From Xylogone sp. PMI_703 (Eukaryota > Ascomycota > Leotiomycetes), in assembly GCA_021399445.1 (NCBI GenBank), contig JAJTUQ010000004.1, positions 2,852,001 to 2,916,000 of the forward strand: a DNA stretch of 64,000 nt, given 5' to 3'. Shown here piece after piece: positions 34,960-46,454 of this stretch; position 1 is the first letter of the stretch, and the number at the start of each line of letters is the position of its first letter. The translations under genes and the position numbers were made by a program. The notes under the pieces are model-generated. The model worked only from the letters and a program-made list of their open reading frames with translations, was not told the DNA's origin and searched no databases.

Positions 34960-35283
34960 ATGGCACCAATCGCACGTCTCGCTTCCACAAGGATGTTCTC
35001 CACTGCAACCCGTCTCAACGCCGCTGCAGTAGGAAAGCCTCACTTCCGTGTCTTCTCCCTGCCTACAATCGCGAAGCCCGCTCCCGCAGATTGGGGCCGT
35101 GTCGGGAAGAGGGAGTTAAGGACCATGAGCATGTAAGCTGGACCTAACACTTCACTCCCTTTTCACCGTTGTCCCTTGTACACTGTAGCTGATTTTTCTC
35201 TCTCTTCTAGCTACGCTCCTCTCATGTGCTTCTTCCTTGGATGGCCGGTTGCCGTCGGAAGAGTGTTAGATGGCCATATGTAA
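34960..35283 (+). CDS. Small probable mitochondrial protein with one C-terminal membrane segment
   Basis: Exons 34960-35132 and 35211-35283, with an intron at 35133-35210 (GTAAGC..TTCTAG), give 81 aa. The N-terminus (MAPIARLASTRMFSTATRLN) is rich in Arg/Ser/Ala without acidic residues and has RxFST cleavage-like sequence, so it looks like a mitochondrial presequence. The middle contains KPAPADWGRVGKRELR. The C-terminus (YAPLMCFFLGWPVAVGRVLD) is a likely single membrane span ending in GHM. The long CT-rich leader suggests strong expression, as for respiratory-chain accessory subunits. I do not recognise the family; a small subunit of an inner-membrane complex is a guess from shape alone. Confidence 0.8.
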
Positions 35284-36022
35284 AATAGTGGTTCTTCATT
35301 TCTCCTATGTCAAAATCCAAAATCATCTGAGAGAGGGTGCCAGGTGGAAATGGTTAGACAAAGATCTTCTGATGCTGGTTTTGGAAAGCCGTCTAGCATT
35401 GTCGAAATAGATATGGATGGCACCGATTCCAGGTGCGAGCTGCGCGGGTTATAAGCATTTGATAAGGAGTTTTCATTTTTCTTTTTTGGGCGTTGCTGTA
35501 TTATTATACCATGGGAGGAAAATTTCTCGTGGTTTCCTTCCTGTCCATACTGTTAGTTTGGATGAATATGGGAATAGAAATTCAAGTTCAAAAATACTTT
35601 CAGCTTTTCGCCTATCGCTCTCTACAAGAGAAGAGTGTACGATATGCAATGCAGAACTACCGTGGAGTTCTTGCTTTAAAATCTTGATAATGAGAATTAT
35701 CATAGCTGTTAATATTATTGATATACATCGTCTAATAAAACTATAGAGCCACTGAAATGCGGGTAGCCGAATATATGTGGAAGAAGAAAAAACGCCCCCA
35801 TATTCCGTCCCGTCTTATCTCCCGAGAGCACCAACATCCTAAAACGCCCATCTAAACAAAAGAAAGTCGAGAGCCATTGTCTTATCCTTTTGTTTATACC
35901 ATGTCTGCCGTTAAATACCTTTCATTATATCCATGCGCTGACAAATGAAAATAGATGTGTGATGGTATGTCTATACTGATAATGGATCCTTGAAAGCACC
36001 TTTGTGCTAGATTTTGGTTGGA
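35284..36022. other. Convergent intergenic region, 0.7 kb
   Basis: 3' regions of the small mitochondrial-type gene and the minus-strand gene that ends at 36023. AT-rich; nothing else was seen. Confidence 0.6.
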
Positions 36023-37318
36023 TTACCATCCCAATATTTCGGCGACGCTACTCCTCTTACTTCTTGCGTGCTGCCTGGCATCCTGGAGTTTCTTCTCCTG
36101 GCTCTTCGCAATGATATAATCATCCCGCTCCCGCTTGCTTGCAAATGTTTTTGGATATCGAACTGCTCCGCGTTTAGGTGGGAGTATTGTTGAGCCAGGT
36201 ACATAAGGGTTGGATGGTATCCTGGTGATTGTGGGCTGGGGATAATAATGCGCCAAAGAGCCTCTAGTATGGTAGGTGAGGATCTCTTTCGAATATTGGT
36301 CTGCGGCCGGTCGTGTGACGGAGAACCGTGATTGCAGAATTGGGCGTCTACTCTGGTCACTTCTTGTTTGCACGCCACTCAAACTCTGTGACCTCTTTAG
36401 TGTCGTATTTTCAACCTGCAGCCCATATTGAGGGAGCTGGGATTGAAAACATGCGGCTAGCATCTTCAATGACTCGGCATTGTTTTCTTTGCAATCAAGA
36501 GCTACACCTTCATCTTGAATTTCATCTGAACTGAACCTGGCCACCATCTCGGGGACAATATCGCATTCGTTGATGCCATACAGCTTCATCAACGTGTATC
36601 TCAACTTTGGAGGAAACTGGTCACCTCTTTCGTTCAGGAATTGAACAAGCCATTTTCGGACTTCGCGAAATTCTATGGCTTTTCTTTCCCGAATTCGGTT
36701 GATGTGATGCTCTGCCAATGGCATCAAACGAGATGAGTCCAGGTAATCTCCTGCTAGAATGGTGGATCTGGTCTCCGAGATAGAGCGTGCTGATGAAAAG
36801 CTTAGGTTACTTCTGTTTCCTCCAACACCATAGAACCGGTCAAAATCGGTGGGTTCATCATCTGCTGGAGGTGTAATGATGATTCTAACAGGGTTGGCAG
36901 CAAATTGCTCAACGACGCTTGGTAAATGGTCTAGCGATCTGTTCTCGACCATCGTATCGCTCGAGCTAGTTCCCGAGCCTAAGGAGATTACGTCCGGTTC
37001 GTACTCTGAAGTTATTTTGGAGCCATAAAGATCAATTGGGGTCACAATGTCCTGCTTATCGAGTAGCACGGAGGCATGTGAAGAGGCGTTCCAGATGATT
37101 GGCCCATCGCCAGCTGTGTCACTAAGGCTCGAGGTAGATTTTCGTGGACGAAGAACGTGATTGTTCCAAATCTTTTTGAACGAGCGTATGTGGTTACGCT
37201 TCTTGGTTTCCATCTTGCTGGATGTGGAGGAGGGTATCTCTGCTGGCGGGAGAGGAAGAATGGAGATGGTAGTGGCACTTTTCCTCCCGGCACCGTCTAT
37301 AACGTAGGTTACCTCCAT
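36023..37318 (-). CDS. Hypothetical protein, helical centre with disordered ends
   Basis: A single-exon 431-aa ORF on the minus strand starting at a true ATG (37318). The N-terminal ~200 residues are Ser/Thr-rich with a basic patch (KKRNHIRSFKKIWNNHVLRP). Residues ~205-285 look folded and helical (EHHINRIRERKAIEFREVRK, WLVQFLNERGDQFPPKLRYT, LMKLYGINECDIVPEMVARF). The C-terminus is basic and Ser/Pro/Tyr-rich, with a Lys/Arg/Gln helix (KSQEKKLQDARQHARSKRSS) and ends AEILGW. No enzyme motif or membrane segment was seen. A second ATG at residue 36 is possible. The length and non-random central composition support a real gene of unknown role. Confidence 0.75.
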   Translation of the reverse strand: MEVTYVIDGAGRKSATTISILPLPPAEIPSSTSSKMETKKRNHIRSFKKIWNNHVLRPRKSTSSLSDTAGDGPIIWNASSHASVLLDKQDIVTPIDLYGSKITSEYEPDVISLGSGTSSSDTMVENRSLDHLPSVVEQFAANPVRIIITPPADDEPTDFDRFYGVGGNRSNLSFSSARSISETRSTILAGDYLDSSRLMPLAEHHINRIRERKAIEFREVRKWLVQFLNERGDQFPPKLRYTLMKLYGINECDIVPEMVARFSSDEIQDEGVALDCKENNAESLKMLAACFQSQLPQYGLQVENTTLKRSQSLSGVQTRSDQSRRPILQSRFSVTRPAADQYSKEILTYHTRGSLAHYYPQPTITRIPSNPYVPGSTILPPKRGAVRYPKTFASKRERDDYIIAKSQEKKLQDARQHARSKRSSVAEILGW

Positions 37319-40300
37319 GGATTTCTTTGCAGTTTCATGGTACAGTCGCTTTACATCGTGTGCCTTTCTGTTTAAAGTGTTAGTTTAGTCTTCAGCACAT
37401 GTCAATTGTGCCGACCCACTTTGGCTTTCCAGTCGGATTCCAGCTGAAGCGCTTCATAAGCTCCGAATGCAGAACACTTGCCAACACGACTGAGCTATAC
37501 CTTGGAAGATCAACTGGGCTTTTGCCTCTGGCTTACTTGCAACACTCCCGCGCCGTCGATTGTTGGGAATTTTTATATGCAGGACCCCATGTCTTTATAC
37601 CCCCATACTTTTATTTCATTTCGATACTTTATTATTTTCATGTATGAAGGTTACAATCGCCTGGAATGCAAAAGAAACAAAAGAAAGAATAGACCGGACG
37701 GAGAATAGAAAAGTAAGCTTGATGGGTCAAGGATAGCTGCCGCCCGGGAATGGGAAGCCAAGGAGGGGTTGGGCAGGAGCTGAGCTCTCCCTTTCCAGGC
37801 GCTGGTGTCGTGGCGTGGCTGTCTGTATCAGAACTCCGGTGTTGGGCTGGACCTCGACACCGCCAAGTGTCTCACAGATATCAAGCCTTTCCCATGCTGC
37901 ACCATGGGAATGCGCCTGGGTTGTAGTTCTTATCGTCGGTCCCAGGGTGTTCAGGAGGTCAGTGGAGAGATTGCTCGGGTCTTGCTACCACAATACTGCG
38001 GTAGTTACTTGAGCAGAGAATACTTCTGCCTAAGAGCTTGTGACCAGAGACTGAACTATACCTTCCATCTCATCATGATTTTCTGGTACTCGTTGGCGGC
38101 AAGGAGCTTTCTGCCTGTTCTCCGAGGTATAGGCTGCCTTATCGTCAACCTACCGGTGCGGTATGAATGACGGTCCAAGGACCAATATTCAATATCTGAG
38201 ATGCAATATCCAGCCCCATGGGTGCAATTGTTTGGGCCTATTGACTCTATTGATTCCCGGCGGGATCCAGGCCGAGCTGCCACGATAAGGACCCTGGTGC
38301 ATGGAGTATTGATTTCCTGATCGAGACATCTCCTTCGCCCGGATCCACCTCGACTACCGAAAGCTGCGAAGCCTAGGTAGCAAGCGAGGCACCATCAGTT
38401 CGGAAACGGTCTAGCGGCATGGCTAAGTATCAGGGGGCCCTTGCGCAATCCCGCGCCAAGGCAAACCCGATTCACGCGCCAGCATCTCAAGAGCATCAAC
38501 CTGCGGAATTTTTCTCTCTCTTGCCTGCTGTCCTGCAACCTGCATTGATAGCCGCCGTGATACTGACAACCTTACCATAGCTGCCCTGGCCAGGCGTCAA
38601 CGAACCCAGATCTCACGTGATGGCAGCACTGAAGGATATTGGCTCCTGTCCAGGCGGTGAAGAGGAATGCAGGAGGGTGATATTAAAAGATTGATGAGGA
38701 CAATTCATCGCTTGTGTCTCTGGTTCCTGAATCCAGACTACCGGTGACGCATCGCCAGGCCATGGATGTATGCTGATGACGATGCGACCCAAGGGGCTTC
38801 AAGAAGCTGTGCCATGTGCTCTCTGCACTCTGCCTCTGTCCCTGCAATTCGCCAATTCGTCTCAGCCAACCATCGCGCCGAGTCGGTGGATGCTGTTGAA
38901 CTCTTGCTTTTTCTTTTTATCGTCTTTGGAGGCTCAAAATCTCATGGCCCTCCTTCGCATACGCTGTTCGACACCCCTTTTTATTACGCTTTCTTTTGTT
39001 CATTGCAACAACCTATGCGCATTTCATAATTCTACCTCTGCTGATTCTGATTCTGTGCAGGACAGCTAAGGCACGCACTGCTAATTTGCTTCGAAACCAT
39101 CGCAATCGTTAACATGGGGCTCGTTTTGCAATCTCCCGGCTATGTGCCAAGAGATGTTTATATGGTAGATAATCATAAATCAGAACTTGAAGAGATGACA
39201 TGTCTTTATCGGAATCCCTCTGTCGTGTGGACTCTGCCCAGGAGACAAGCTGACAAGTACTTAAACTATTGCGGTGGTTTTATCTCGCCTTGACAGTTAT
39301 GAGTGGTCGTTGTCTGGCCTGGTTGGCATAGATGTGCCTTGACGTCTATGAAGAAGTCCTCTTTATCGTAAACGCCTCGTCTTGGTCGGACCTTGTCAGC
39401 TAAAGAAAATCGGACTTCTATCACCCTCTCGCGCTTCGGTACCGTAGTTGACAGTGGAGCCGACAGGACTCCTGTATACTGACTGACAAGCCATTCATGC
39501 GATCAATTAGGGTCTCAAGGGTCGCATGCCGCCTAGGAAATAGGGACTGGGTGTATAAGCAAGCAAATGCCTGTGCATAAAAAGAAGTCCGGCTGTTCTA
39601 TTTTAAAGACGTGCGAGTGAGTCTGGATGAGCAATGGCATGATATTATAGTAAGAGGAAATGAAAGAACAGAAATGGTGCTGTGAGGCAGTCTCTGTAGG
39701 ATTATGATCAATCCAGACAACGCCACACATTTACCAACCTGCGAGCGACAATACTGTAGAAGTGTCCACAGTAGCACCTTCCCACAACTCGTGGAGTTCT
39801 TGCTCGATCCGTGCCCTAAAATAGCCTTCCCGGCGTCGATCTCCAGTGCTAACAGACTATTGGTTTATCGGGAATATAGATCTCTAGGGGCTGGAATCGG
39901 AGGAACATATTTCCGCGTCAACAAAGTAGGGGCTCGATGCAAGGCACTCGTCCTCGGCAGTTTTGATTGGCGATAAATACCCTAAAGAGGGAGAAAGGAT
40001 TAAGACGTGAAAACATATACTATCCAACAACTAAAGCAAACTCAGAAAAATAATTGTTAAGACTCGCCAAGAATGTGGACGTTTTAGACTTCTTCATAAA
40101 GCACGAACGGGAATGACGTGAGGCACAAACTGCCCCACTAGCCGAGGCCTTGAAACCATGCTGAGACCGCGACGATACAGTTCGTCTCAGTTGAGATACC
40201 CCCAGCTTTCCGTGTACCAAATCTGACATAAGGAAATGGTGAGTAACTGGATGGGGATGAACCATTCCGACGGATGATGAGCATCAAAGGTGTGGTCCGG

Positions 40301-40662
40301 TTCCACATTGTTACAAATGCGGAGTATCGTACCGTCCTTGAGTATAGTACATCTTACATGCAATAAGCTGGTAGCTCGTAAGGAAGAGCTTATCTAGCTC
40401 TAGCTTTCTTCCTCTTCTCTCCGCTCTTCTTCCTTGTCTTGTTTGATTATTGGACTAAAGCACGCGACAGCTGCATCTTTTCTTACATCCCATATATATC
40501 AGATTGACTTGCTATATGGTTATAAGGGATCCTCTTCAATAATCGTGCATTTTAGGTTACAAGGCCACAGTTTAATCTATTTTGCTCCTTATTTTTTTCG
40601 TTTTCTATTTCCATACAGAGAAGTGCAGAGGTTGGAGAAGCAGAAGAAAGCAGTTCTTCGCT
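37319..40662. other. Gene-poor region, 3.3 kb
   Basis: No convincing gene. Both strands carry only short ORFs with cysteine- or low-complexity-rich translations. The final 250 bases before 40663 are CT-rich with TTTCTT tracts, typical of a leader for the AhpC/TSA-like gene. Confidence 0.55.
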
Positions 40663-41700
40663 ATGGCTGTGACCGCACCTTCTCCACGCGCATTCGCTCG
40701 TAGCAAAACGGAGCTCCTCACAAAGCATAAATCTTTGAAGATCACACTCTCGTTATCATCATCAATGTCAGTGTCAAGAGAGCATCCGGGATCGAGATGT
40801 ACGGATGATTCTTCCTGTGGGCTACCTAATGCTGGGGATACAGAATTTGTTGGCGACGTCGATACTAACAATGACATTCCAACGCAAGAGATGCTGCGAG
40901 AAATAGAGGATCTGGTTGTACTTGATCATGAGGGACGGAGTATACCATTTAAGGACCTGTATAGCGGACTAGGAGCTACAAGACGGGTTTTAATGATATT
41001 TATCCGACATTTCTTCTGTGGTGTAAGTCACATTATTAATTGGGTATCCCAAATACTAAAAGCTGCTACATAGAATTGCCAAGAATTTCTTCGCACCCTC
41101 TCAACATCCATCTCTCCATCCTCTCTCCTCTCTCTTCCGACTCCTACCTCGATAGTAATCATAGGGTGCGGCTCGCCTTCCTTAATCCCAATGTACATCG
41201 ACGAGACCTCGTGTCCATATCCCATCTACACAGATCCATCTCAGAAACTATACGATGCCCTTGGAATGCTTCGCACACTGAATCTTGGCCACCGACCGGA
41301 ATATCAGCGCCGCGGCACGATGGCAGGAGTATGGGAGAGCGTTGTCCAAGGACTAAAGGTTATTAAAGCGGGGATGGCATTAGCACCAGGAGATATGCAT
41401 CAGGTTGGAGGAGAGCTCTTGTTTGAGCCCCTTGAGCGAGAACAGAAGAGACAGGACGATCGTATTACTAATGATAATAATGAAGAGGAGGATTCCAGTT
41501 ATGACGATGAAGTAGAAGAGAAGGTCGTTACCTGGTGCCATCGAATGAAGAATACGAGGGACCACGCCGAGTTACCCGAATTGAGAGAAGTTCTAGGATT
41601 AGATGGATACGGTATCCCCGGGAACAATGAGAAAAGATGGGAAAGAGCTATTTTAGTGAGAAAAGGGACGGGACTGAGTATGGCCAGTAGGAAAATGTGA
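40663..41700 (+). CDS. AhpC/TSA-type (peroxiredoxin-like) thioredoxin-fold protein
   Basis: Exons 40663-41022 and 41074-41700, with an intron at 41023-41073 (GTAAGT..CATAG), give 328 aa. The splice creates MIFIRHFFCGNCQEFLRTL, the CxxC (CGNC) redox motif of the AhpC-TSA_2/PRXL2-like family, near residue 120. A TSIVIIGCGSPSLIPMYIDE strand-loop and CPYPIYTDPSQKLYDALGM follow, both typical of this fold. The N-terminal ~85 residues are Ser-rich and disordered. Residues ~255-280 are a strongly acidic insertion (DNNEEEDSSYDDEVEEK). The family is implicated in redox defence, with poorly known substrates. The ATG at 40663 has a fair context (GCTATGG); an in-frame upstream start is possible but unlike coding sequence. 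Confidence 0.85.
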
Positions 41701-42607
41701 TGGAGAAATTTTGTGAGATCTGGGGTCTGGGCAATGCGATATAGATGACTTAAATAAGGAGAATCCTAATGAAGGATAGAAGGGTTTGCTGGTTTTGATA
41801 AGACATTATGGTTCTTGGTATATGGGCATACAAGCATCTGGCATGCATATCAGCGTTGGGAGTTTCTAGACTCAAGGATACACTTCATTATTAGGATGAA
41901 GGAAATATATTTATGATAATCTCATCTACCATTACAACACCGGAACTAGCACCACCAGTTTGAGTATCTAATATCTATAGCCCTAGATCAAGTGCCCTCC
42001 TTAAGAGCCATCCCGTAGAAGTTTACCATAATAGAACTTCAAATTAGACCTAAGCTATGCTATATCTTTCTGTTCTATGATGTCGACGTACAGTGTTCAG
42101 ACAGTTCCAGGAGTGGTCTGTAGGGGGCTTGGCCTTGACCTTGGCTAGATGTCGGGCAAGGGATGCCGTGTCGATGTCGCGGCTGGGGTGGAGAACCCAT
42201 ACCACCCTTAGTAACAAGAATTGGTGGTGTTCCTATTCTGTTGATCTTGTTTGAATCCGTTTTGCCAGTCCGCTGGAGCAGTGACGGCTGGTGCCAGACT
42301 CCTTGTCAATTTACTGTACAAGAATCTCCCCTTCGCAACACTTTTATGGTAGAGGCCTGGTTGGAAAAACTCGAAAGCCTCTCTTCGGTATGCAATCTCC
42401 ACAGCGGAAAGACCTCCTGTAAAGGGAGCAGTGGACGAAGATGTCTTGTACAGAGGATGAAGGACATGATTTGTTCAGGGCAGCAAAACAGAATCAGGGC
42501 GATGATGAGTAAGAAAAGTCCACCCACATCGACCACAAAGTGTCGACGGCAAATCCTGGTTTCCGGCCGGCTACCCGACTTGCAGGTCCGGAGTCAACGA
42601 TAAATCT
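41701..42607. other. Convergent intergenic region, 0.9 kb
   Basis: Between converging stop codons. Overlapping ORFs at 42.16-42.60 kb on both strands have no recognisable features; one minus-strand ORF begins with a hydrophobic stretch but has no other support. Confidence 0.5.
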
Positions 42608-43441
42608 TCAGAGTAGACCTAGCTCCCTCCAGGCCTTCTCTGCGATTTTTTGGAGAACTTGTTGGCGGATGATAAAATCTCTCTCGCCTGATTCAGGATT
42701 TGGAGGACGGCCAACAATTTTATGGAAAGGCAAAGTCAGATCTGCTGATGCAACAGTAGTATTGTTCTGTCTGTCTATTATAATCTGTTGTGTCGAAGTA
42801 GCCAGTATTGGCCGCATCGTGCGTTCCCAGCGATCAATAACGATTACGGGTTTGCTGCTATCAGCATTCACTGTAATGGCTACCCCGACTGATGAACCGG
42901 CTGTTTCAATCCAGCTTTGAGCAATAAGCGCCAGATTTCTGGATGATTCTGAAAAATCAACTTTTATAATAAGAGACAGTGATGTATCCACTCCACTGGG
43001 AGCCCAGCAACCATCTGCCTGTTTTATCCAATCTCCCATCTCAACATCGAAAGAATTCATAATGTTCATTTGTGTTTCTAGATTCAGGGCAAATATGTCC
43101 ACATTAATATACGCTATAAGTTCTCCTGATATGAGAGCATACGCATATGAACACGGGACCTTTAAGATCAGGGTAGCTGACTTTCTGTGATAGAAAAAGC
43201 GTGATTTTCCAATCTGCATATCTTTACGTATGTTGGAGATTGCGGTCTCTGGAACGCGGGTGAAAACCAAATATTGACCTCGAGTGGAATCATGGAGGCT
43301 AAGGATCTCTTCCTTCAAACGCTGGTAGCCGGCATACGGGCGTTGTTTATGGCCTTCTGCTAGTTTTTCTAAGGGATCTATGGGGATATGTTTTATCGGT
43401 CTTGTATCCCCATAGCTCTTCCCAGGAAGTTGAGGCCTCAT
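42608..43441 (-). CDS. Hypothetical protein, possibly PD-(D/E)XK nuclease-fold-like
   Basis: A single-exon 277-aa minus-strand ORF. The centre reads GVDTSLSLIIKVDFSESSRN, then LALIAQSWIETAGSSVGVAI and KPVIVIDRWER. In fungal proteins related to Uma2-like/PD-(D/E)XK folds, a comparable strand-S-Y/F-S-x pattern precedes a helix and a second strand with hydrophobic residues; the resemblance is in pattern only, and the canonical catalytic E-x-K is not obvious. The N-terminus contains ARPYAGYQRLKEEILSLHDS-like helical sequence, and the C-terminus a helix with QQVLQKIAEKAWRELGL. AT-rich flanks and its isolation are consistent with a lineage-specific family member. Function unknown. Confidence 0.65.
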   Translation of the reverse strand: MRPQLPGKSYGDTRPIKHIPIDPLEKLAEGHKQRPYAGYQRLKEEILSLHDSTRGQYLVFTRVPETAISNIRKDMQIGKSRFFYHRKSATLILKVPCSYAYALISGELIAYINVDIFALNLETQMNIMNSFDVEMGDWIKQADGCWAPSGVDTSLSLIIKVDFSESSRNLALIAQSWIETAGSSVGVAITVNADSSKPVIVIDRWERTMRPILATSTQQIIIDRQNNTTVASADLTLPFHKIVGRPPNPESGERDFIIRQQVLQKIAEKAWRELGLL

Positions 43442-45755
43442 AATTGTAGATTTATGTTGTATGTTTGTGGTAGAGTCGGAGAATCTTCAAAATAAGTATG
43501 TAGGTATACAGCAATATGATTCCGAGTGAATCTAAGGCTCTACTATTGAAAAGAGAGAGAGAGAGAGAGTACGTTCGTCACTCTCATAATTCAATTTATA
43601 AGAGTGAATAAGGAAGTGGTAATGTGTGTCAAGTATAGCGCTTGTGACGCAATATTAACATAATGCCCATTATGTGGTGCCGATTTGGAATTTATGACGA
43701 AAAGATGATTACTTTTTCATCTATGCTCTTCTTAGCGGACTTTCTATTCAATATACGTAAAAACCGATCTATATATTATTATCTACTCTTTTGATTTTAC
43801 TACTTTCATGAGTATGAATTCCGTATACACTGAACTAGAACAGTAAGAGAGGTCAAAAAGGCGTATAATGCAAAGTGACTGGATTGTCTACGTAACATAG
43901 CATAAACATATTCATTCTCAATCAAATTGAATACTTGCATGTACCTATAACCAAGTGTTTTTCCACCCCAATCAACCGCAATTCAATTAATTCAAGCCCG
44001 ATAAACCGCAGACGGCTGAAAAACAAGTAATTCACCCGCAACAATAATCAATATTCACCTAAAGTAGCAGACATTTAGCTAAATGGTGGATGACGTAAAA
44101 CTAGCATAACAACCAGTGACTACTTTGCTTATTCGGCATTTCACGTACTAAGTTCCCCAGATCATCATATGAATGACATATTTCATGACACAAACCCCCT
44201 CGCAAAAGATACCAGAACAGAAGAGAAGACGGGGGTAATTGAAAAACTTGCCAGCCTGATCAGATCAGAAAGGAAACCTCTCTCTCTCACCTCTCCGATT
44301 ACAAATGCATGATATAGACGGGGTACCTATTGGTACAGTACCTCAACTACAACAACACAACACACACTCTTCATTTCTCACCATGGCAACACGTGCAAGC
44401 ATCCCATTGTCCCGGGGGAAGAGAGCAATGCCAAGAGCTGCAGTCAAACCCCCCTCCCTCCAATTTAATTAGATGGGATACTTAATTGGGGTATAACGAT
44501 GGTTTTAATTCTTTTTTCTGGTGGCTTGATCGGTGTAACCTGAACAGCTTACCTGGCAGATACAGTAGTAAAAGCCAAAAAAGCAAGTTTCTTACACCAT
44601 GCCTGATACGGAGGGGGGGCATGCGGGGCACTTACGGTACTTCACGCCGAACGTGAAACTACTTCAGGCAAATATCTCATTCTCATCTCATAAGTGACAA
44701 CGTGCGAGAGTGAGCGCACACGGAGTGAGACGAATGAGAAGATTGATGAGTGTGTAATGTGTATATTTTTTGTGTAGAACCATCAATAAAATGTTAAAAT
44801 GACTGGCTTTTCTCCTATGATATGAGAATATGAAGCTAAGCTATCTGGGGGTATGTAATGGACACTTGAAATTCTTATCTTCCGCTAAAATTGTTGAAAC
44901 CAAAAAAAGGGGCTCTCGTTTTGTCCTTAGGCTATTTTTTACCATATATCATTTATGCATGCATTTTTTCATATATATTTCGCTGAACCTGCCCTATGCC
45001 GCCCGAAAACGGAAGAGTAAAAAAGAATAAGCAAATAAACAATTCATACCGCCGATGCCCTTTCGTGATATTTGTAAAGGAAAAAAGAAAAGAAATGCGG
45101 TCGTTATGTGAGAAATGGAAAAAAAGGAAGGATAAGAACAGAATTGGGGAGGGGCAAAATATTTAAAAAAAAAGCAAAAGAACAAGACAACCAAAAATAA
45201 ACATAGATGAAATATTTGCTTCCAGATCATGACTCCGCTCTCTTAAAGCATAACACCGAATAACAAGCGATTTCCAGTAGCGTAACAATTAATTAGAAAC
45301 GTATTTCGTGCTCATGCTCATGCTTCATGCTTCATGCAGACGCGCGCGTGAGGTCGCAGCTACAACCACAAAATCCCTCTCCTGCCTTTTCATTCGTGAG
45401 AAAGAAAAATGTAACCTCCAAAAAGAGAATAAGTCTCCACAATCAGTCACGATTTGTCCTGGTAGACAAATTCAATCATCACGCGACTAGTGAACCCAGA
45501 TCTCCCCTCCTTTTTTGCAATGATTGTTTTTTTGCAAGGAAAAAAAACCAAACCTAGGGCAATGTTTGCCCTTGACCAAAGTTGAAAAAAAGCAAAGACG
45601 GGGGAAAAAGAAAAGAAAGGAAACCCGGGAAAGAATACAGATCATCTTCTCGTAAAAATTGGGTGAATTTTCTTTGGATTTGCTTCTCTCTCCTACTGCT
45701 CTCATTCGACAGACAGTAGGCCTTCGAGCCTCTGCTTCTCCTTCTGGTCGGCTAG
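43442..45755. other. AT-rich gene-poor region, 2.3 kb
   Basis: No gene seen. Holds a (GA)n run at 43550-43568 and, at 45311-45337, a short tandem of CTCATG and TTCATG units followed by CGCGCGCG. The part 44.8-45.6 kb is rich in A/T homopolymers and may be 3' UTR of the gene at 45756. Confidence 0.55.
43550..43568. repeat. (GA)n microsatellite
   Basis: About nine GA dinucleotides upstream of the minus-strand gene starting at 43441, within its probable promoter. Confidence 0.85.
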
Positions 45756-46454
45756 TCATTGGCTCATTCTCCTCTGGCTCTCCAGGCACGCCTCACAGAC
45801 TCCGCCGCCAAAGACGCGCGTGTGGCGCCTCCAGCCCTCGGCAGCGACAATCTCGCCGGTAAACTCGGTGCCTTCGGTGGTCATCTTCGTATAGCTTCTT
45901 CTCCTGGGAGGAAGCTCGCTGGCTTCGAAGGTTGAGCTCGAGGAGAAGGAGGAGAGTTCTGCTGGGAGCGCCGCGTCGGCCAGACTGGGGTTATTGGAGG
46001 ATGCTGACAGGTCCAGCATGGGCGGAGTGAAGGGGGGCGGGTGGGGTGGAAGTGGCCTCTGCGCAAATACGGGAGCTGCTCCCGGTAGGGCTTGGGCTTG
46101 GACCTGGGCTGGCGATGCCAGAGGTGGTGGAAGTGGTGGTGGCGCTGCTGTCAATGCTGCTTCGGATCCAGATGAGGGCTCCTTCTCCTGCTTCTGCTTC
46201 TCAGCCACCGTTCGCGGAGATGAGTGAGCAGCAACATAGTGACCCGTGAACTCCAGGCCGGCCTCCTGCGCTTTGGGATTGGAAAGTGGCAGTGGTGAGA
46301 TTTTCTTGGCGTATGCTCGTTTCCTCCGCGTGTAGATGCTGAGGCCCACGAAGACGACGAGGCCCAGGAACACACATGTGGTTGGTAGGGCTGCCAGCGG
46401 CCCCAAGCTGGCCTCTCCAGCCAGGCGCTGGTTGGTTTCCGAGACGGAGGTCAT
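45756..46454 (-). CDS. Single-pass membrane protein with duplicated EFTG motif
   Basis: A minus-strand ORF from the ATG at 46454, 232 aa. A single hydrophobic segment (PTTCVFLGLVVFVGLSIY, residues ~25-42) is followed at once by TRRKRAYAKK, giving a likely cytoplasmic C-terminal tail. The tail carries the motif twice: GLEFTGHYVAA near residue 66 and GTEFTGEIVAAEGWRRHTRV near residue 195, separated by a Pro/Ala-rich spacer. It ends in VFGGGVCEACLESQRRMS with a C-x2-C pair. The gene may have an upstream exon: the frame stays open for 20 codons above the ATG to a CATCTAG acceptor-like site, so the true N-terminus (perhaps a signal peptide) is uncertain. No enzyme domain is recognised. Confidence 0.72.
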   Translation of the reverse strand: MTSVSETNQRLAGEASLGPLAALPTTCVFLGLVVFVGLSIYTRRKRAYAKKISPLPLSNPKAQEAGLEFTGHYVAAHSSPRTVAEKQKQEKEPSSGSEAALTAAPPPLPPPLASPAQVQAQALPGAAPVFAQRPLPPHPPPFTPPMLDLSASSNNPSLADAALPAELSSFSSSSTFEASELPPRRRSYTKMTTEGTEFTGEIVAAEGWRRHTRVFGGGVCEACLESQRRMSQ

